From: Luzula sylvatica
Lineage: Eukaryota > Streptophyta > Magnoliopsida > Poales > Juncaceae
Direction of reading: 5' to 3'
Length of the DNA: 64,000 nucleotides
NCBI GenBank assembly: GCA_946800325.1
Contig: OX326958.1
Location: forward strand, 17,944,414-18,008,413
The notes under the pieces were generated by a model that did no database searches, had not been told where the DNA came from, and worked only from the letters and a program-made list of their open reading frames with translations. A program made the position numbers and the translations under genes. Shown in pieces: positions 38,929 to 50,610 of the stretch (the stretch's first letter is position 1; the number at the start of each line of letters is the position of its first letter).

Positions 38929-38959
38929 AGAGACGCCACTCTTTCACCTCTTCCTTTAC
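38929..38959. repeat. 31-bp direct repeat, right copy
   Basis: Identical to 37999-38029. The following GGCTTTACCTCTCTCACGAT is presumably the original continuation of the host locus. Confidence 0.9.
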
Positions 38960-39226
38960 GGCTTTACCTCTCTCACGATCGTACGCCAGCCGGTCGCTTA
39001 GGGTTTGGTTTCGTCGACCGCTAGGGTTTTACTGTTTCGTTATCTCTTTTTTTTTTTCTTTTTCTGGGTTTTTGGTTTGGAGCGTGGAAGTGAGAAGAAA
39101 GAGAGGCCCGTGGGGAATTATTTAGCCACGCAAACAGTAAACCTCAACGTGGCCGAATGAGGTGAAAAGGAATTGTTCTGCATTATATCTATTTATCTAT
39201 ACCAAACATATTTGACTAGAAAATAA

Positions 39227-40039
39227 TAGAGGTGGCAAATCCAGCCCGAACCCGAAAAAACCGTCCGACTCGCCCGAGGTCCGACTCGTCCGCGACCCGA
39301 AAATTTTAGAAAATTCAAACGACCGAACCCGACCGACTCGAACCCGAGAAATCCGAACCAAAATTGACCCGGTGTTACATATTAGTCCGACCCAACTCGA
39401 TCCGAATCCGAGTTGTCCGAAACCCGTTAAATCCGAGACCGACAAGCCCGAACCCAAATGATCTGAACCGAAATTTGACCCGATTCATATCATATTATCC
39501 CGAGTTGACCCGATTAAAATCATACTAGAGATAATTTATGGTATACAAAAAGTGAAAGATTGTTTCTCTGAATACTACATGGCGCCAAAAAAATTTTGAG
39601 ACAATATTTTTCATATTTTAATGAAAAACATAATTTAGATGTAAACATGGACCATAAAATATCCGAAATCCCGATTTAAAAAAAATAATTTTAATTTTAT
39701 ATCCAATATTTCGAAAAAAAATAATTTAGTGGATCATTAAAAAAACCCCGAGACAACCCGAATTGAACTAACCCGAATTCCGAAAGAATCCGAATCCGGA
39801 ATGAACCCGTATCCGATTAAATATGAAATCCCGATTTAACCCGAGTCCGAATCATCCCGAACATGACAATCCGACCCGACAATAATTTCAACTCGAAATT
39901 GATCCGACCAAATATGACCCGAACAGAACCCGACCTGATCCTAGTTGACTTAACCCGAAAAGATCCGAATCCGATAATTAACCCGAAACCCGATGGGTTT
40001 AGCCCGAAACCACCCGAACCCGCATGTTTGCCACCTCTA
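39227..40039. mobile_element. hAT-type MITE rich in CCGAACCCGA
   Basis: Inverted ends TAGAGGTGGCAAA(T/C) at 39227 and 40039, perfect 8-bp duplication GAAAATAA (39219-39226 and 40040-40047). 813 bp, no transposase. Both arms consist of dozens of ACCCGA/AACCCGAA words. The long glycine/serine-rich frames on either strand come from these words and are not genes. Confidence 0.85.
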
Positions 40040-40047
40040 GAAAATAA

Positions 40048-42401
40048 CATGTGCTTGTGCGCATATAATATTTATATTTATATTAAAAAATAAAAATGCC
40101 ATAAGCACGAGAACCACAAACACTCCACTTTTTTTTAAATTGTTGTACGTTTTTGTCGTAAAATAATATTTTAAGGTACATTACACTTTAGAAAGAAAAA
40201 AAAACATAACAACTACTATCATCGTCAATGACATATAACTCACACAATACCAAACTGCACTATATATATGTTCAATGAAAATATTTCATTATTTTGTATT
40301 GACTTTGTTGATTATATAATATTATTTAAGTTTTCATTTAATACAAAAATACAATTAAAATAATATAATATCATATTTTAGTTCAGAAGAATAATTTAAA
40401 AATATTTAACATTAAAATTCAACGTAACGGAATTACAATAAAAACTTATTTAATATCAAGTGATTATTTTAATTTGAATACATTTTTTTTTCTAAATATT
40501 AACCCTTAAGAAAATTTAACGCAAAGGAAATACAATTTTGTTTTGTTTAGTTTTGAACTCACAACACTAACCCTTAATAAAATTGGACTATCAGAGTCCG
40601 AATAACTTTTCCGGATTCCGAAAATCCGAATATGTTAGTTTCGCTAATTGCAATTGCAAATTGCAAATATTTTTCAAAGTTGGTTTTGCTATTAATTTTC
40701 TAGACATGTCTATGGATCAAAATTTATTAATTTGAATTGTCCAGAAAAATCTTAAATTCTCAAGTAGGTAGAATGCCGGCCCCAACTATAGATCCGAGAA
40801 TTCCCGTATTTGAGTCCCAAAACTTTAATGGGTCCAAAATTTTCTAGAAAAATAATTTATCCATTTAAAAAGATAATTGTTACTAAAGATCCTAATAAAT
40901 TTTGTGGTTTATTAGTAGAACAATTTGGTTTTTTTTTGCAAAAGAACGTGAGTTCAAATCATATAAGCCACAAACTATACTTTTTTTTTCCTCAAAAATA
41001 CAATGAAGGTATGAGAAGAAGGGTGAAAACAAGATTTGCACTTTCCAAAAATTTACCCATCCCTTATTTTGTATGTATCTTTGAGACTCCTCATGAAGCC
41101 ACATCATCATGTTTATCATGATTATTAACCATTAGATTGTGTGATGTGGATTCATCATATGCATTAATATTATATTTGATCATTTAAAGCATGCATTAAT
41201 ATTGTATGATTATTTTTAAGTATTAATTTGAAATATTAGATGTAGTGATGTGGTTTAATCCGAATAATTAATTTATTGTTAGATTTTTTAAAAATCATAT
41301 TTTGTGTAGTCATGCATGTGTTATTATTTTACACCATGTTTTAAGCATTCTTAGAAAGTCACATCATCCTACATTAATGATGTGACATATTATTATGGGT
41401 TAGAATCATATCAGACCAAGTCTAATCAATTGTTTAACATTTCACATAAGATTACATGATCAAATGTGAATGCAATGGAATATGAAAAGTGTATATATGA
41501 AATACTAATATTTAATATGTAATATTATAAAACATACAACATATATTAGTATTATTTTGAAAATTTAATTTTATAAACCCCATCAAATATATATTCATTT
41601 TTATTTTCTCTTTATTTTGACATCCATATTATCATAGTTCATATGTACATTTTCATAATTTCATTTTGTAAAGATATTATGTAAGAAAATACAACGCAAA
41701 AAATACATATTTACATAAAAAACATTTAAGAATTTTTTTTGCATCATAAGTTTTTTAAGTATTATCATTTATTTTTTAAAATTAAAACCATAAGAATCTC
41801 ATATAATACTAAGTTGATTATATTTGTGTTTTTAAGCAAACAAAACTTTTTCAAAAAATAATAGAATTAAAAAAATAGTTTATCCATCTAAATAACTTTT
41901 TTAACTTATAAACACCTATCAAATTGTATTGTTATTTTACAAAATATAAAATAAAAAAATCATATAATATAAAATAATTTGTATTTATGTTTATTATAAA
42001 TTAAATTTTGATTATTATATATTGTATATTATTTTATATTTTCCATTGAATTTTGAATCAATAAGAATTATTACTACTATATAATTAATAATGTATTACT
42101 ACATATGTTGTATGATTCACTATTGTAATAATTGATATTGTATGAAATATTGTGCACAATTATATAATATTTGTTGTTATGTTTTCCGTAAAATTGTATT
42201 ATATATTATTACATAATGACACTAATACAAATATTATTATTTGATTAAAACAATGAGATTTTTTGCTATCATGATGTAAAATAATTGTAAAACATATGAA
42301 TAATCATAGATATATTAATTCAAATAACTTTTTTAAGATGATATTATTAATATTATCATACAAATATATAATTGTCTTACAATGAAAAACATAATTTACA
42401 T
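40048..42401. other. AT-rich gene-free region
   Basis: Very AT-rich, with only short frames. 40810-41121 is an open frame of 103 codons without recognisable domains or codon bias. I see no RNA gene. The right border is the Helitron-like hairpin at 42403. Confidence 0.4.
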
Positions 42402-42402
42402 G

Positions 42403-42431
42403 CTCGCCGCGTAGCGCGAGTATTCTCCTAG
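42403..42431 (+). mobile_element. Helitron-like 3' terminus
   Basis: CTCGCCGCGTAGCGCGAG forms a hairpin, followed by TATTCTC and CTAG, then T, the standard Helitron 3' layout. Some of the AT-rich DNA to the left would be its body; the 5' TC end was not identified. Confidence 0.6.
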
Positions 42432-44534
42432 TTGGATTGAATTTTTAGAATGCGGGGCGGGCCCTGGTGAGTAGTCATTTAAAAGATATAGGGATGAATT
42501 CCAATGTTTATGATAAATTATAGCTTTTAGAATATAATGTACCTTTTTATGTTTTAGATTATTCGAACTTGTTAAAAACTAGTATTTGTATTATTGAATT
42601 ATTAAACCGATGAGAATAGAATATATATTTAATCTCATAAGAATATGAAAATATATTTCCTAAAGAAAAAACATTTCATTGTTTATGTGATAAAATATTT
42701 GTCGTGTCATTTTGTTGTGTCATAATTAATGAACATACAATCGTTAACGAATAGAAAAAAACATAAATGAGGCAATACAATAATTGTGAAGTTGTAAATG
42801 AATCAAAAATTGAGCAAAAGATGCACTAAATTAATAATCAAGGACCAAATTCACACTTTACTCTTGTTTTTACAAAAGGGCATAAAAATTAAACTTCTTT
42901 GAGCAGGAGTCATAATTATTTTTAGAGTGACTAATTGTCAACCTCCGCCAATCGGGTGGTGCCACGTGTCATTTTATTTTACGGTACTACTAAACATCTA
43001 TTAACAAATATACAATTTTGAAAGGCAAAATCAGGTACAAATAACCGAAGAACGACTTATCGCAAAAAAAATGGCGAGCACTATCTTTTCTAGCAATTAC
43101 TGATCCTTTTGGTGCATTAATAAAATTTCAAAATAATATATATCTGATTCGATTAGATTATAATCCGGTGAATATCATCTCATATGTATATATGACTATC
43201 AACCTTAGTTAATTTCGTCAAATGCTTTGAGATTTTAGACGCACTTTCCAAAGATAATTTGGTAGCAACCTGATTTCATATCACTAAATTCAAAAAAATA
43301 TATGAACTTATATCGAGCGATTTAAAAACATGCATCGTAGTATTATTTGCAAAATGAGTATTGCTACTGCAGATTTGTAGGAATTTGGACTGGAAAATAG
43401 CGCGATATGCAGATATCATGCATACACATGGTTGCGATGTGCTTTTTTCTGTAAGATAGAGTCGACAAGACATTCAATTTTTAACGTGGTATCTCCCGAA
43501 GGAACTAATCCACGGCCTGTACACCTCTCGGGAGATGGCCAGGTCGGCAACCTGGCAACTTCACTGTTCCTTTTTTTCTTTCCTTATATTTTGGTGGAGA
43601 AACCATTACAAGATTACTATTTTTGTTATTATTTTAATCAAAAAGTATAGGCTGCAGGAAGTAAATCACCGAACTATTACCGAAGTATGAGGTGGCTATG
43701 GGTCCCATCTTGTAACCTCCCACGTAAGAATACCTAGTTTAAGAAAAAATCAATTCTCCCCTCTATATCAGGTTGCCATTCTCCACGACACTACTCCCTC
43801 TCCACATCTCGTCACACCCAACTTCCTAGTCTCGCGCTCGCCTCCGTGATCTCAGCGAGACTTCTTGAAGGTCACGCCCAACTTCACAACTCTTCCTTCT
43901 CTTGACGCCCAACTTGCGCCTCCTTTTTCTCTAAAATCGGCATATTGCCATGGATTTGTGCGACGGATGAGGTTCTCCCTTCAGCCTTCGAGTCCTCCTT
44001 TTTTTCTCAATTACTGTGTATACAAAGATTATGGCAATTCGTGCTCCAAAACAATGTGAGTTTGTTTCGAATCAAGTCTGCCCAACTAATGAAACTGGAG
44101 ATCTCCAGCTTCGGAGTACGCCCAACTTCAGCCTTCCAGTCCTCCCTCTTATAGGTATCACTTAATTTTCGACTGAAATTACATCATCTATTCAATTGGC
44201 GCTCAATTAACTCCTAATCGACTTCTATTCAATGGGCAAGAAGCCTGATATTGGCGAAGAGATCCGGCGATGAGGCGAACTTGGTGTAGAGATGGGCAAG
44301 AAACCTGATTATTGGCGAAGAGGAAATAGGGGCAAGAAACTTGATATTCGGCGAACAGAGTACAGGCGGATATCCAACATAGGAGGAATTCTTTTGCAAG
44401 AGCTAAATGGAAAAGAGAAAGGGGCGGGAGAATCTGAGTGGATCTGTTTTCTCATCATTTTTTGAGCTCGCTTCTGTAGACTCGGTTTATGAGCGTGGAA
44501 GGAAGAAGATGCTGGTTCAGCACCATGTCACTGT

Positions 44535-44920
44535 TGTAACGATAACCGAAGTTATCAATAGCACGACAATATATCGTACTAGCCGAAGATCACACCAGAA
44601 GTAGAAGAACAACCGATTAAGAGGAACTTGACAAAGCTTTTATTAATGGAGAAAAGAGAGATACAAGATTTGTTGATTGATTGTTTGATATTAAAATGAC
44701 AATACATCCCTCCCTATTTATAGACTAAACTCAAGAGTAACTCATGACTCTTGGACTACTCATGCATGATAAAGGCAATACATGCATTATAATAATTATA
44801 TTCTAGAGTCTTCTAAAGACTCTTTGACTACCCAACTTTTCATATTCTACTAGACTCCATACATGGATCATGGGCCTAGAATATTCTGAATATTAAACAA
44901 ATGCAACTTCAATTTTAACA
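44535..44920 (-). repeat. Copia element 1, 3' LTR
   Basis: Begins (minus) TGTTAAAATTGAAGTTGC and ends CGTTACA. A TATAAATA box lies near 44718-44725 on the minus strand. Confidence 0.93.
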
Positions 44921-47900
44921 CTCCCCCTTGAAGTGCATTTTGCTGACAAGTCCCAACTTGGCCCGCAATAGCTCAAATGGTCCTTTGGCGAGAGACTTCG
45001 TGAAAATATCTGCCACGTTGTCTTTACTCCTCACCTCCATAACTTCAATAGTCCCATCAAGTACCTTCTCTCGGATGAAGTGGTGCTCGATTTCGATGTG
45101 CTTAGTTCTAGCATGGCAAACTGGATTTGTCGCCAATTTTAAAGCACTTTGGTTGTCGCCTTGAATAATCGTAGGATACGATATTTCTTCATTAATATCT
45201 CCAACCAAACGCCTTAACCAAACACATTCTTGTGCGGCAAGAGATGACGCCTTGTACTCCGCCTCGGTAGTAGAAAGAGATACCGAATCTTGCTTCTTGC
45301 TACACCATGAGATACACGTCGACCCGCAAAAGAAAACATAACCGGATGTGGACCTCCGATTATCTAAATCACCACCAAAATCCGCATTGGTATATCCATG
45401 CAAAACGAAGTCCGAACTCCTCTTATAAAATAACCCCAAATCAAGAGTAGAGTTCACATACTTGAGAATTCTCTTCGCTGCATCCAGATGTGACTTCGTC
45501 GGAGCGTGCATAAAGCGACTCACGAGTCCAACCGAAAACGCAATGTCCGGTCTTGTAATCGTGAGATAAATAAGACTCCCAACTAGAGCACGGAATTTTA
45601 TAGAATCGGGAAGAGCCTTCTCATCATTGCGCACCAACTTCAAATTCGCATCAAGCGGAGTAGAACACCGCTTTCCGTCTTTCATGCCGAACTTTTCAAC
45701 AAGCTTCCGGGCATAACCCTTCTGAGAAATGAAAATCCCCCCTTTCGTACCTTCCACTTCCAATCCAAGAAAGTGATTGAGTTCTCCAAGATCTTTCATT
45801 TCAAACCGAATTGAAAGTGACGATCGAAGTTTTGCAACTTCGCCTTCATCATTCCCGGTGATGATCATGTCATCCACGTATAGGAGAACAACAACTTGCA
45901 AGCCCGCCTTCTTTTTCACAAATAAACTGTGATCCGAGCTTGAAGAAAAATAACCACAAAATTGCAAATATTCAGCAATCTTACCAAACCAAGCTCGCGG
46001 TGCCTGCTTCAAACCATAGAGCGCCTTCTTCAACTTGCAAACATACTCCGGATTCGAGTCGGAGATATATCCAAGAGGTTGCTCCATGTAAATCTCTTTG
46101 TCGAGCTCGCCATACAAGAAAGCGTTCTTGACATCCAATTGCCAAAGCTTCCAACCAAAAGAGGCCGCCATAGAAATGACAACTCGCACGGATGTCATCT
46201 TGGCTACCGGGCTAAAAGTCTCTTCATAGTCTTCACCATACTTCTGAGAAAATCCTCTAGCCACAAGTCTCGCTTTGTAACGCTCAACACCGCCATCAGC
46301 CTTGCGTTTTACCTTGTAGACCCATTTGCAAGTAACCGGATCCACACCCTTGGGTTTCGGAACAAGATCCCAAGTTTCATTTCTACCAAGAGCTTGCATC
46401 TCTTCATCCATGGCACCTTCCCATGATTTGTTTCCTTTCGCCTCATCGAAACACGACGGTTCATCCTCCGCCGAACCGGAAAAGAAACATGAATACGTTG
46501 TGACGAAATTCTCGTCTCGGTATCTAACCGGTCGAACAATCTTCCTTGTTGACCTTCTTGGTGGTTGCATGATTACGTCTTCTTCTAGAGGTTGCACTTC
46601 TTCACTCCCCCTATCACCTTGCTCGTACTCGTTTGTAGATGAATCTACTGATGATGTTTTTACCTTCGGCTCGGTTGCTTGCAATTCCGCTTCAACATTC
46701 GGGACGAATAACGATGACACCTCATCAAACACCACATCTCGAGACACAACAAATTTATGAGTCGCCGGATCCATGCACTTCCACCCTTTCTTCCTTTCAT
46801 CATAACCGATGAAAACACACTTCCGAGCCTTGGCGTCTAACTTCGTCCTCTTTTCATCTGGCACATGGACAAAACATGGAGAGCCGAATACCTTAAAATG
46901 CTTCACACTCGGCGTTTCATCGAACATCAACTCATGAGGGGACTTCATGTTATTCGGGCTGCACGGAAGTCGGTTAATCACATAAGTTGCACATGCCATG
47001 CCTTCCGCCCATAAAGCCTTCGGTAGATTCTTCGCGTAAATCCAACTCTTGCATACTTCAACGAGATGTCGATTTTTGCGTTCCGCCACTCCATTCTGTT
47101 GAGGTGTATACGCACACGTCAACTCTCTTTTAATGCCATGTTTTTCACAAAATGAAAAGAACTCCTTCGAAGTAAATTCGCCTCCATTGTCGGTTCGAAA
47201 TTTCTTGATCTTCTTCCCTAGAACACCTTCAACAGTTGTCCTAAATTCTTGAAACTTCGAAAACACCTCGGATTTCTCCTTCACAAAGTAGACCCACGTG
47301 TACCGTGTGAAATCGTCAACAAACACCAACATGTATCGAGCACCCGAATAAGATGGTGTTTGAGTAGGACCCATGAGGTCACTATGAACAAGCTCCAATG
47401 GACTGCTACACCTCGAAAGCGACTTGTCGAAAGGTCGTCGATGCGATTTCCCGTATTGACACCCCTCGCACACCTGAGCTTCATCTCGAAACGAAAGTTG
47501 CGGAAGACCGTTCACGAGATTCTTCGAACTCATCGCCTTTAACTTGTCCATATTCACATGACCAAGCCTTGCATGCCACATCGACGCACCATCATTGGAA
47601 CTCATCTTGTCGACGTAAGAAGAGGAAGCTGATAAGACGTACAAATCATTAACTCGCTTACCGACATGAGTAACTTCCGCCTTCACCTCCTCGAAATTCC
47701 GAAGAAACTTCACATCGTTTGGACCAAAGAGAACATAATGGCCCGCATCAACCGCATTCGTCACCGAGATAAGATTCTTCTTCATGCCGGGTACATGGTA
47801 AACACTGTCAAGAATAATAGATTCTTTACCTTGACTAGAAACAACCACCATGCCCTCCTTCTTCACATGATGAACGGTATTGTCGGCCGTCACAATGGCT

Positions 47901-48013
47901 TGATTGCCCTTGTACTCGCGGAGAGAAGAGAGAAGAAAACTTAGAGTCGTCACCGGTAAGATGATGACCGCAACCGGAATCGACAATCCAATCGTTCTCG
48001 TAGTTAATGGCAA
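44915..48013 (-). CDS. pol: Copia pol: integrase, reverse transcriptase, RNase H
   Basis: 1032-codon frame; its first ~30 codons are out-of-frame translation ahead of the 7-bp duplication, and real homology starts at LREYKGNQ. Integrase zinc motif H147/H152/C182/C185; catalytic triad D212, D275 (TDNGGEF), E311 (NGVAERK). Reverse transcriptase from about 545, with QLDVKNAFL (D627) and LYVDD at 711-715. RNase H from ~870, with SLSTTEAEY at 912-920 and ending after TKHIEIEHHFIREK. The last Cys codon and the TAA stop (HFKGEC*) are supplied by the first six bases of the LTR, so the polypurine tract is coding. Confidence 0.93.
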   Translation of the reverse strand: MPLTTRTIGLSIPVAVIILPVTTLSFLLSSLREYKGNQAIVTADNTVHHVKKEGMVVVSSQGKESIILDSVYHVPGMKKNLISVTNAVDAGHYVLFGPNDVKFLRNFEEVKAEVTHVGKRVNDLYVLSASSSYVDKMSSNDGASMWHARLGHVNMDKLKAMSSKNLVNGLPQLSFRDEAQVCEGCQYGKSHRRPFDKSLSRCSSPLELVHSDLMGPTQTPSYSGARYMLVFVDDFTRYTWVYFVKEKSEVFSKFQEFRTTVEGVLGKKIKKFRTDNGGEFTSKEFFSFCEKHGIKRELTCAYTPQQNGVAERKNRHLVEVCKSWIYAKNLPKALWAEGMACATYVINRLPCSPNNMKSPHELMFDETPSVKHFKVFGSPCFVHVPDEKRTKLDAKARKCVFIGYDERKKGWKCMDPATHKFVVSRDVVFDEVSSLFVPNVEAELQATEPKVKTSSVDSSTNEYEQGDRGSEEVQPLEEDVIMQPPRRSTRKIVRPVRYRDENFVTTYSCFFSGSAEDEPSCFDEAKGNKSWEGAMDEEMQALGRNETWDLVPKPKGVDPVTCKWVYKVKRKADGGVERYKARLVARGFSQKYGEDYEETFSPVAKMTSVRVVISMAASFGWKLWQLDVKNAFLYGELDKEIYMEQPLGYISDSNPEYVCKLKKALYGLKQAPRAWFGKIAEYLQFCGYFSSSSDHSLFVKKKAGLQVVVLLYVDDMIITGNDEGEVAKLRSSLSIRFEMKDLGELNHFLGLEVEGTKGGIFISQKGYARKLVEKFGMKDGKRCSTPLDANLKLVRNDEKALPDSIKFRALVGSLIYLTITRPDIAFSVGLVSRFMHAPTKSHLDAAKRILKYVNSTLDLGLFYKRSSDFVLHGYTNADFGGDLDNRRSTSGYVFFCGSTCISWCSKKQDSVSLSTTEAEYKASSLAAQECVWLRRLVGDINEEISYPTIIQGDNQSALKLATNPVCHARTKHIEIEHHFIREKVLDGTIEVMEVRSKDNVADIFTKSLAKGPFELLRAKLGLVSKMHFKGEC

Positions 48014-48899
48014 CCGAAGTTCTTTCCGCCATTAAACACTCCCAATTTTCTCCTTTGGAATTATCCTCCTTATGCGCCGTGTTTCCTCCTTTCAACTTCA
48101 CGCGACAATTCTTCTTAATATGGCCAACTTTCCCGCATCGATAGCATTTGAAAGTTTGTCGAGAGCCATCGTTGTAGGAAGAATACTCCCCCTTTTTACC
48201 AGCATTATGATCTTCATTCTTCACGAAGTTGTTCGTCTTTGAAGACACCAAAGCTTGTCCTTCGCCTTCGGAAATCGAAGCACCCGACATTTGCCGAGCC
48301 AAAGATTCTTGAGACGCCAGCATGTTTTCGAACTCCAACAAAGATGGTTGCTGCGCCCACCCTTGTATTGAGGTAATAAAAGGAACATATTCCTTTCGAA
48401 GACCTCTTATAATGTATCGCTTCATTCGTGCCTCCGAGATCGCCTCCTCGGGTTCTAAAAGCGATATCTCCGAACATAAAGTTTTTACCTTCAAGAAATA
48501 TTGTGAAACCGAAAGTTTCCCTTGCACGGCACTCGCCAAGTCGTTCTCCGAGAATTGAAGCCGCGCCGTATTCTTCTTGTTGAGCAACTCATCTAGAGTC
48601 GTCCAAATTTCACGTGCCGATTTGCACCCCATAATATGTTCGAACAAGTCGTGCGAAATCGATTTTTTCAACACGAACTCCGTCTTCGCATTCGAAGTTG
48701 CCCACTCCTTTATGCCCACCGCATTGGTTACCACGTCATTAGCGCCCATGACCGGAACCGGAACAACCTTCGTACCATCAACCATCTCCCACAAATCTTC
48801 TCCTTTAAGATACGACTCCATACACGTCTTCCAAATTTTATAATTCGAAGAAGTAAGAGCCTTCACACCAAGTCCACTAACGCGACCACCGAACTCCAT
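47835..48899 (-). CDS. gag: Copia gag with protease start, frameshifted from pol
   Basis: Likely start at 48899 (MEFGGRVSGLGVKALT); the open frame extends upstream into the leader. UBN2/gag-like region with NYKIWKTCMESYL, then a CCHC knuckle CYRCGKVGHIKKNC, and the start of the protease with WIVDSGCGHHLTGD. Copia normally makes gag-pol as one polyprotein; here a 7-bp tandem duplication of TCTTCTC ends the frame after DDSKFSS plus a short unrelated tail. Confidence 0.9.
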   Translation of the reverse strand: MEFGGRVSGLGVKALTSSNYKIWKTCMESYLKGEDLWEMVDGTKVVPVPVMGANDVVTNAVGIKEWATSNAKTEFVLKKSISHDLFEHIMGCKSAREIWTTLDELLNKKNTARLQFSENDLASAVQGKLSVSQYFLKVKTLCSEISLLEPEEAISEARMKRYIIRGLRKEYVPFITSIQGWAQQPSLLEFENMLASQESLARQMSGASISEGEGQALVSSKTNNFVKNEDHNAGKKGEYSSYNDGSRQTFKCYRCGKVGHIKKNCRVKLKGGNTAHKEDNSKGENWECLMAERTSVAINYENDWIVDSGCGHHLTGDDSKFSSLFSPRVQGQSSHCDGRQYRSSCEEGGHGGCF

Positions 48900-48959
48900 C
48901 GATGCACTATCGTCTTCTTCACCGAGAGATCTCGAAAAATATCGTTTACCACTCTCGTC

Positions 48960-48971
48960 GCTCTGATACCA
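48960..48971 (-). other. Primer-binding site of copia element 1
   Basis: Reads TGGTATCAGAGC on the minus strand, complementary to the 3' end of initiator Met tRNA, directly next to the LTR. Confidence 0.85.
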
Positions 48972-49357
48972 TGTAATGATAACCGAAGTTATCAATAGCA
49001 CGACAATATATCGTACTAGCCGAAGATCACACCAAAAGTAGAAGAACAACCGATTAAGAGGAACTTGACAAAGCTTTTATTAATGGAGAAAAGAGAGATA
49101 CAAGATTTGTTGATTGATTGTTTGATATTAAAATGACAATACATCCCTCCCTATTTATAGACTAAACTCAAGAGTAACTCATGACTCTTGGACTACTCAT
49201 GCATGATAAAGGCAATACATGCATTATAATAATTATATTCTAGAGTCTTCTAAAGACTCTTTGACTACCCAACTTTTCATATTCTACTAGACTCCATACA
49301 TGGATCATGGGCCTAGAATATTCTAAATATTAAACAAATGCAACTTCAATTTTAACA
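48972..49357 (-). repeat. Copia element 1, 5' LTR
   Basis: Same sequence as 44535-44920 except for about three substitutions. It abuts the primer-binding site at 48960-48971. Confidence 0.93.
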
Positions 49358-50610
49358 ACTGTTCGGGAGCTCTTCGGTGAAATATGTTTGTGACTGTATA
49401 CTTTTTTGTTATTTTAATTGATAGACCTCCACTTTTCTTCTCGTTCATCCCATTCATTCTTCTATTTGTATCGATATTAAAGAGAATAAGACTATTATAC
49501 GATAAGTATTTGAGCTCGTGTCGCGAAGTTACTTCCTTCTCCTTAGGTACGTAGGATACGAGAATACTCTGCCAAAAAAGAAGTGGTGTTAGTAATTTAA
49601 TGAATTATGACTAAAATAAAGTGAACATTGTAGTTTTATGACTCGCTAAGTTGTGTGCAAAGGTGTACGCAAGGTGTTCGATGAAATTCCGATTAGAGAA
49701 AAATAGTTGAATACACCACTATTTTCCCTAATATATAGTTTAGCAAGAATCTAAGTACTACATGACTCCATATAAGCATCAGTGATTAAATTAACTGGCA
49801 AAAAAAAGAATGAATTCTAGTTAATTACCTGGTTTCGACGAATCGATCGATGCAGTGCCTTTAATCTCTATTACACTATATTGCATAATACATTCGTATA
49901 AGCACATAATTACTACAACAAAAATCCAGGAAAATATAACTGCAAGCACAAGAGACGAATGATTTAGTTAGATTATATATGATTATTAATTAATTAAGAA
50001 ATAAATTAATCAAGCCCATTAATTAATTGTCAATACGGTTGGGGATTTCTGATTTACTCTCAAACATTTTTAATTAATTCTTCAGATGATGAAAATTAGA
50101 TAAGAATTAAAAATACAAAATACTACTGAAAATTTCAACCAAAATATTTATTTTAACTAGTTTCAACATAATCACTACAACAATAATCCGGGGAAGTATA
50201 ACTGCAAGCACAATAGATGAAATGATTTTAGTTAAATTATATATGCTGATTGACTAATTAAGAAAATAATCAAGCCCAGTAATTAATGACTTGCTAATCC
50301 AAATAGGGATATCGAACTTATCCTCAAATATTTCAACATTATTTTGAGATGATGAAATTATATAAAAATTTGTAAAATTGCAAAAATACACCTGAAAATT
50401 TGAACAAATGTTTATTCTAACTAGTAATTCCAAACATGAATTTACACATAATTCCAAACATGAATTCCAAACATGAATTTACACATAAAACTTCTTTTAA
50501 AATATGGTGGCGTAGATATATGTGGTAATATTCAAGGATAGAGATAAACATACATGCTGATTTAGAAATGTTACCTTGTGTTGCGTGAAGTGGCAAAGCA
50601 AATCTTCCAA

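Larger units (their letters stand above)
44535..49357 (-). mobile_element. Ty1-copia LTR retrotransposon, young, 4823 bp
   Basis: Two 386-bp LTRs (44535-44920 and 48972-49357) differ at about three positions. A perfect 5-bp duplication ACTGT flanks it (44530-44534 and 49358-49362). On the minus strand the primer-binding site TGGTATCAGAGC (initiator-Met tRNA type) follows the right-hand LTR directly, and the polypurine tract AAGGGGGAG precedes the left-hand one. Gene order gag, protease, integrase, RT, RNase H is copia type. The only lesion noticed is a 7-bp tandem duplication near 47921-47935. Confidence 0.96.
43639..49408. mobile_element. MULE-like element, ~0.95 kb, with a copia element nested inside
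   Basis: Flanked by TTATTTTAAT on both sides (43629-43638 and 49409-49418; 9-10 bp), with inverted ends CAAAAAGTATA on the left and complemented CAAAAAAGTATA on the right. The empty site is visible at 18898-18915 in copy 1. Element-specific DNA is 43639-44534 plus 49363-49408: leader-like text with repeated CGCCCAACTT words and two or three GGGCAAGAAACCTGATATTG-like copies. No transposase; the origin of the carried sequence is unknown. Confidence 0.7.

Noticed and set aside
39197..39457. Gly/Ser-rich ORFs on both strands in 39.2-40.1 kb
   Set aside because: Arise from CCGAACCCGA words of a hAT MITE with clear ends and target duplication.
40810..41121. 103-codon plus-strand ORF
   Set aside because: AT-driven composition, no motif, no splice or promoter context, and an antisense frame of similar length exists.
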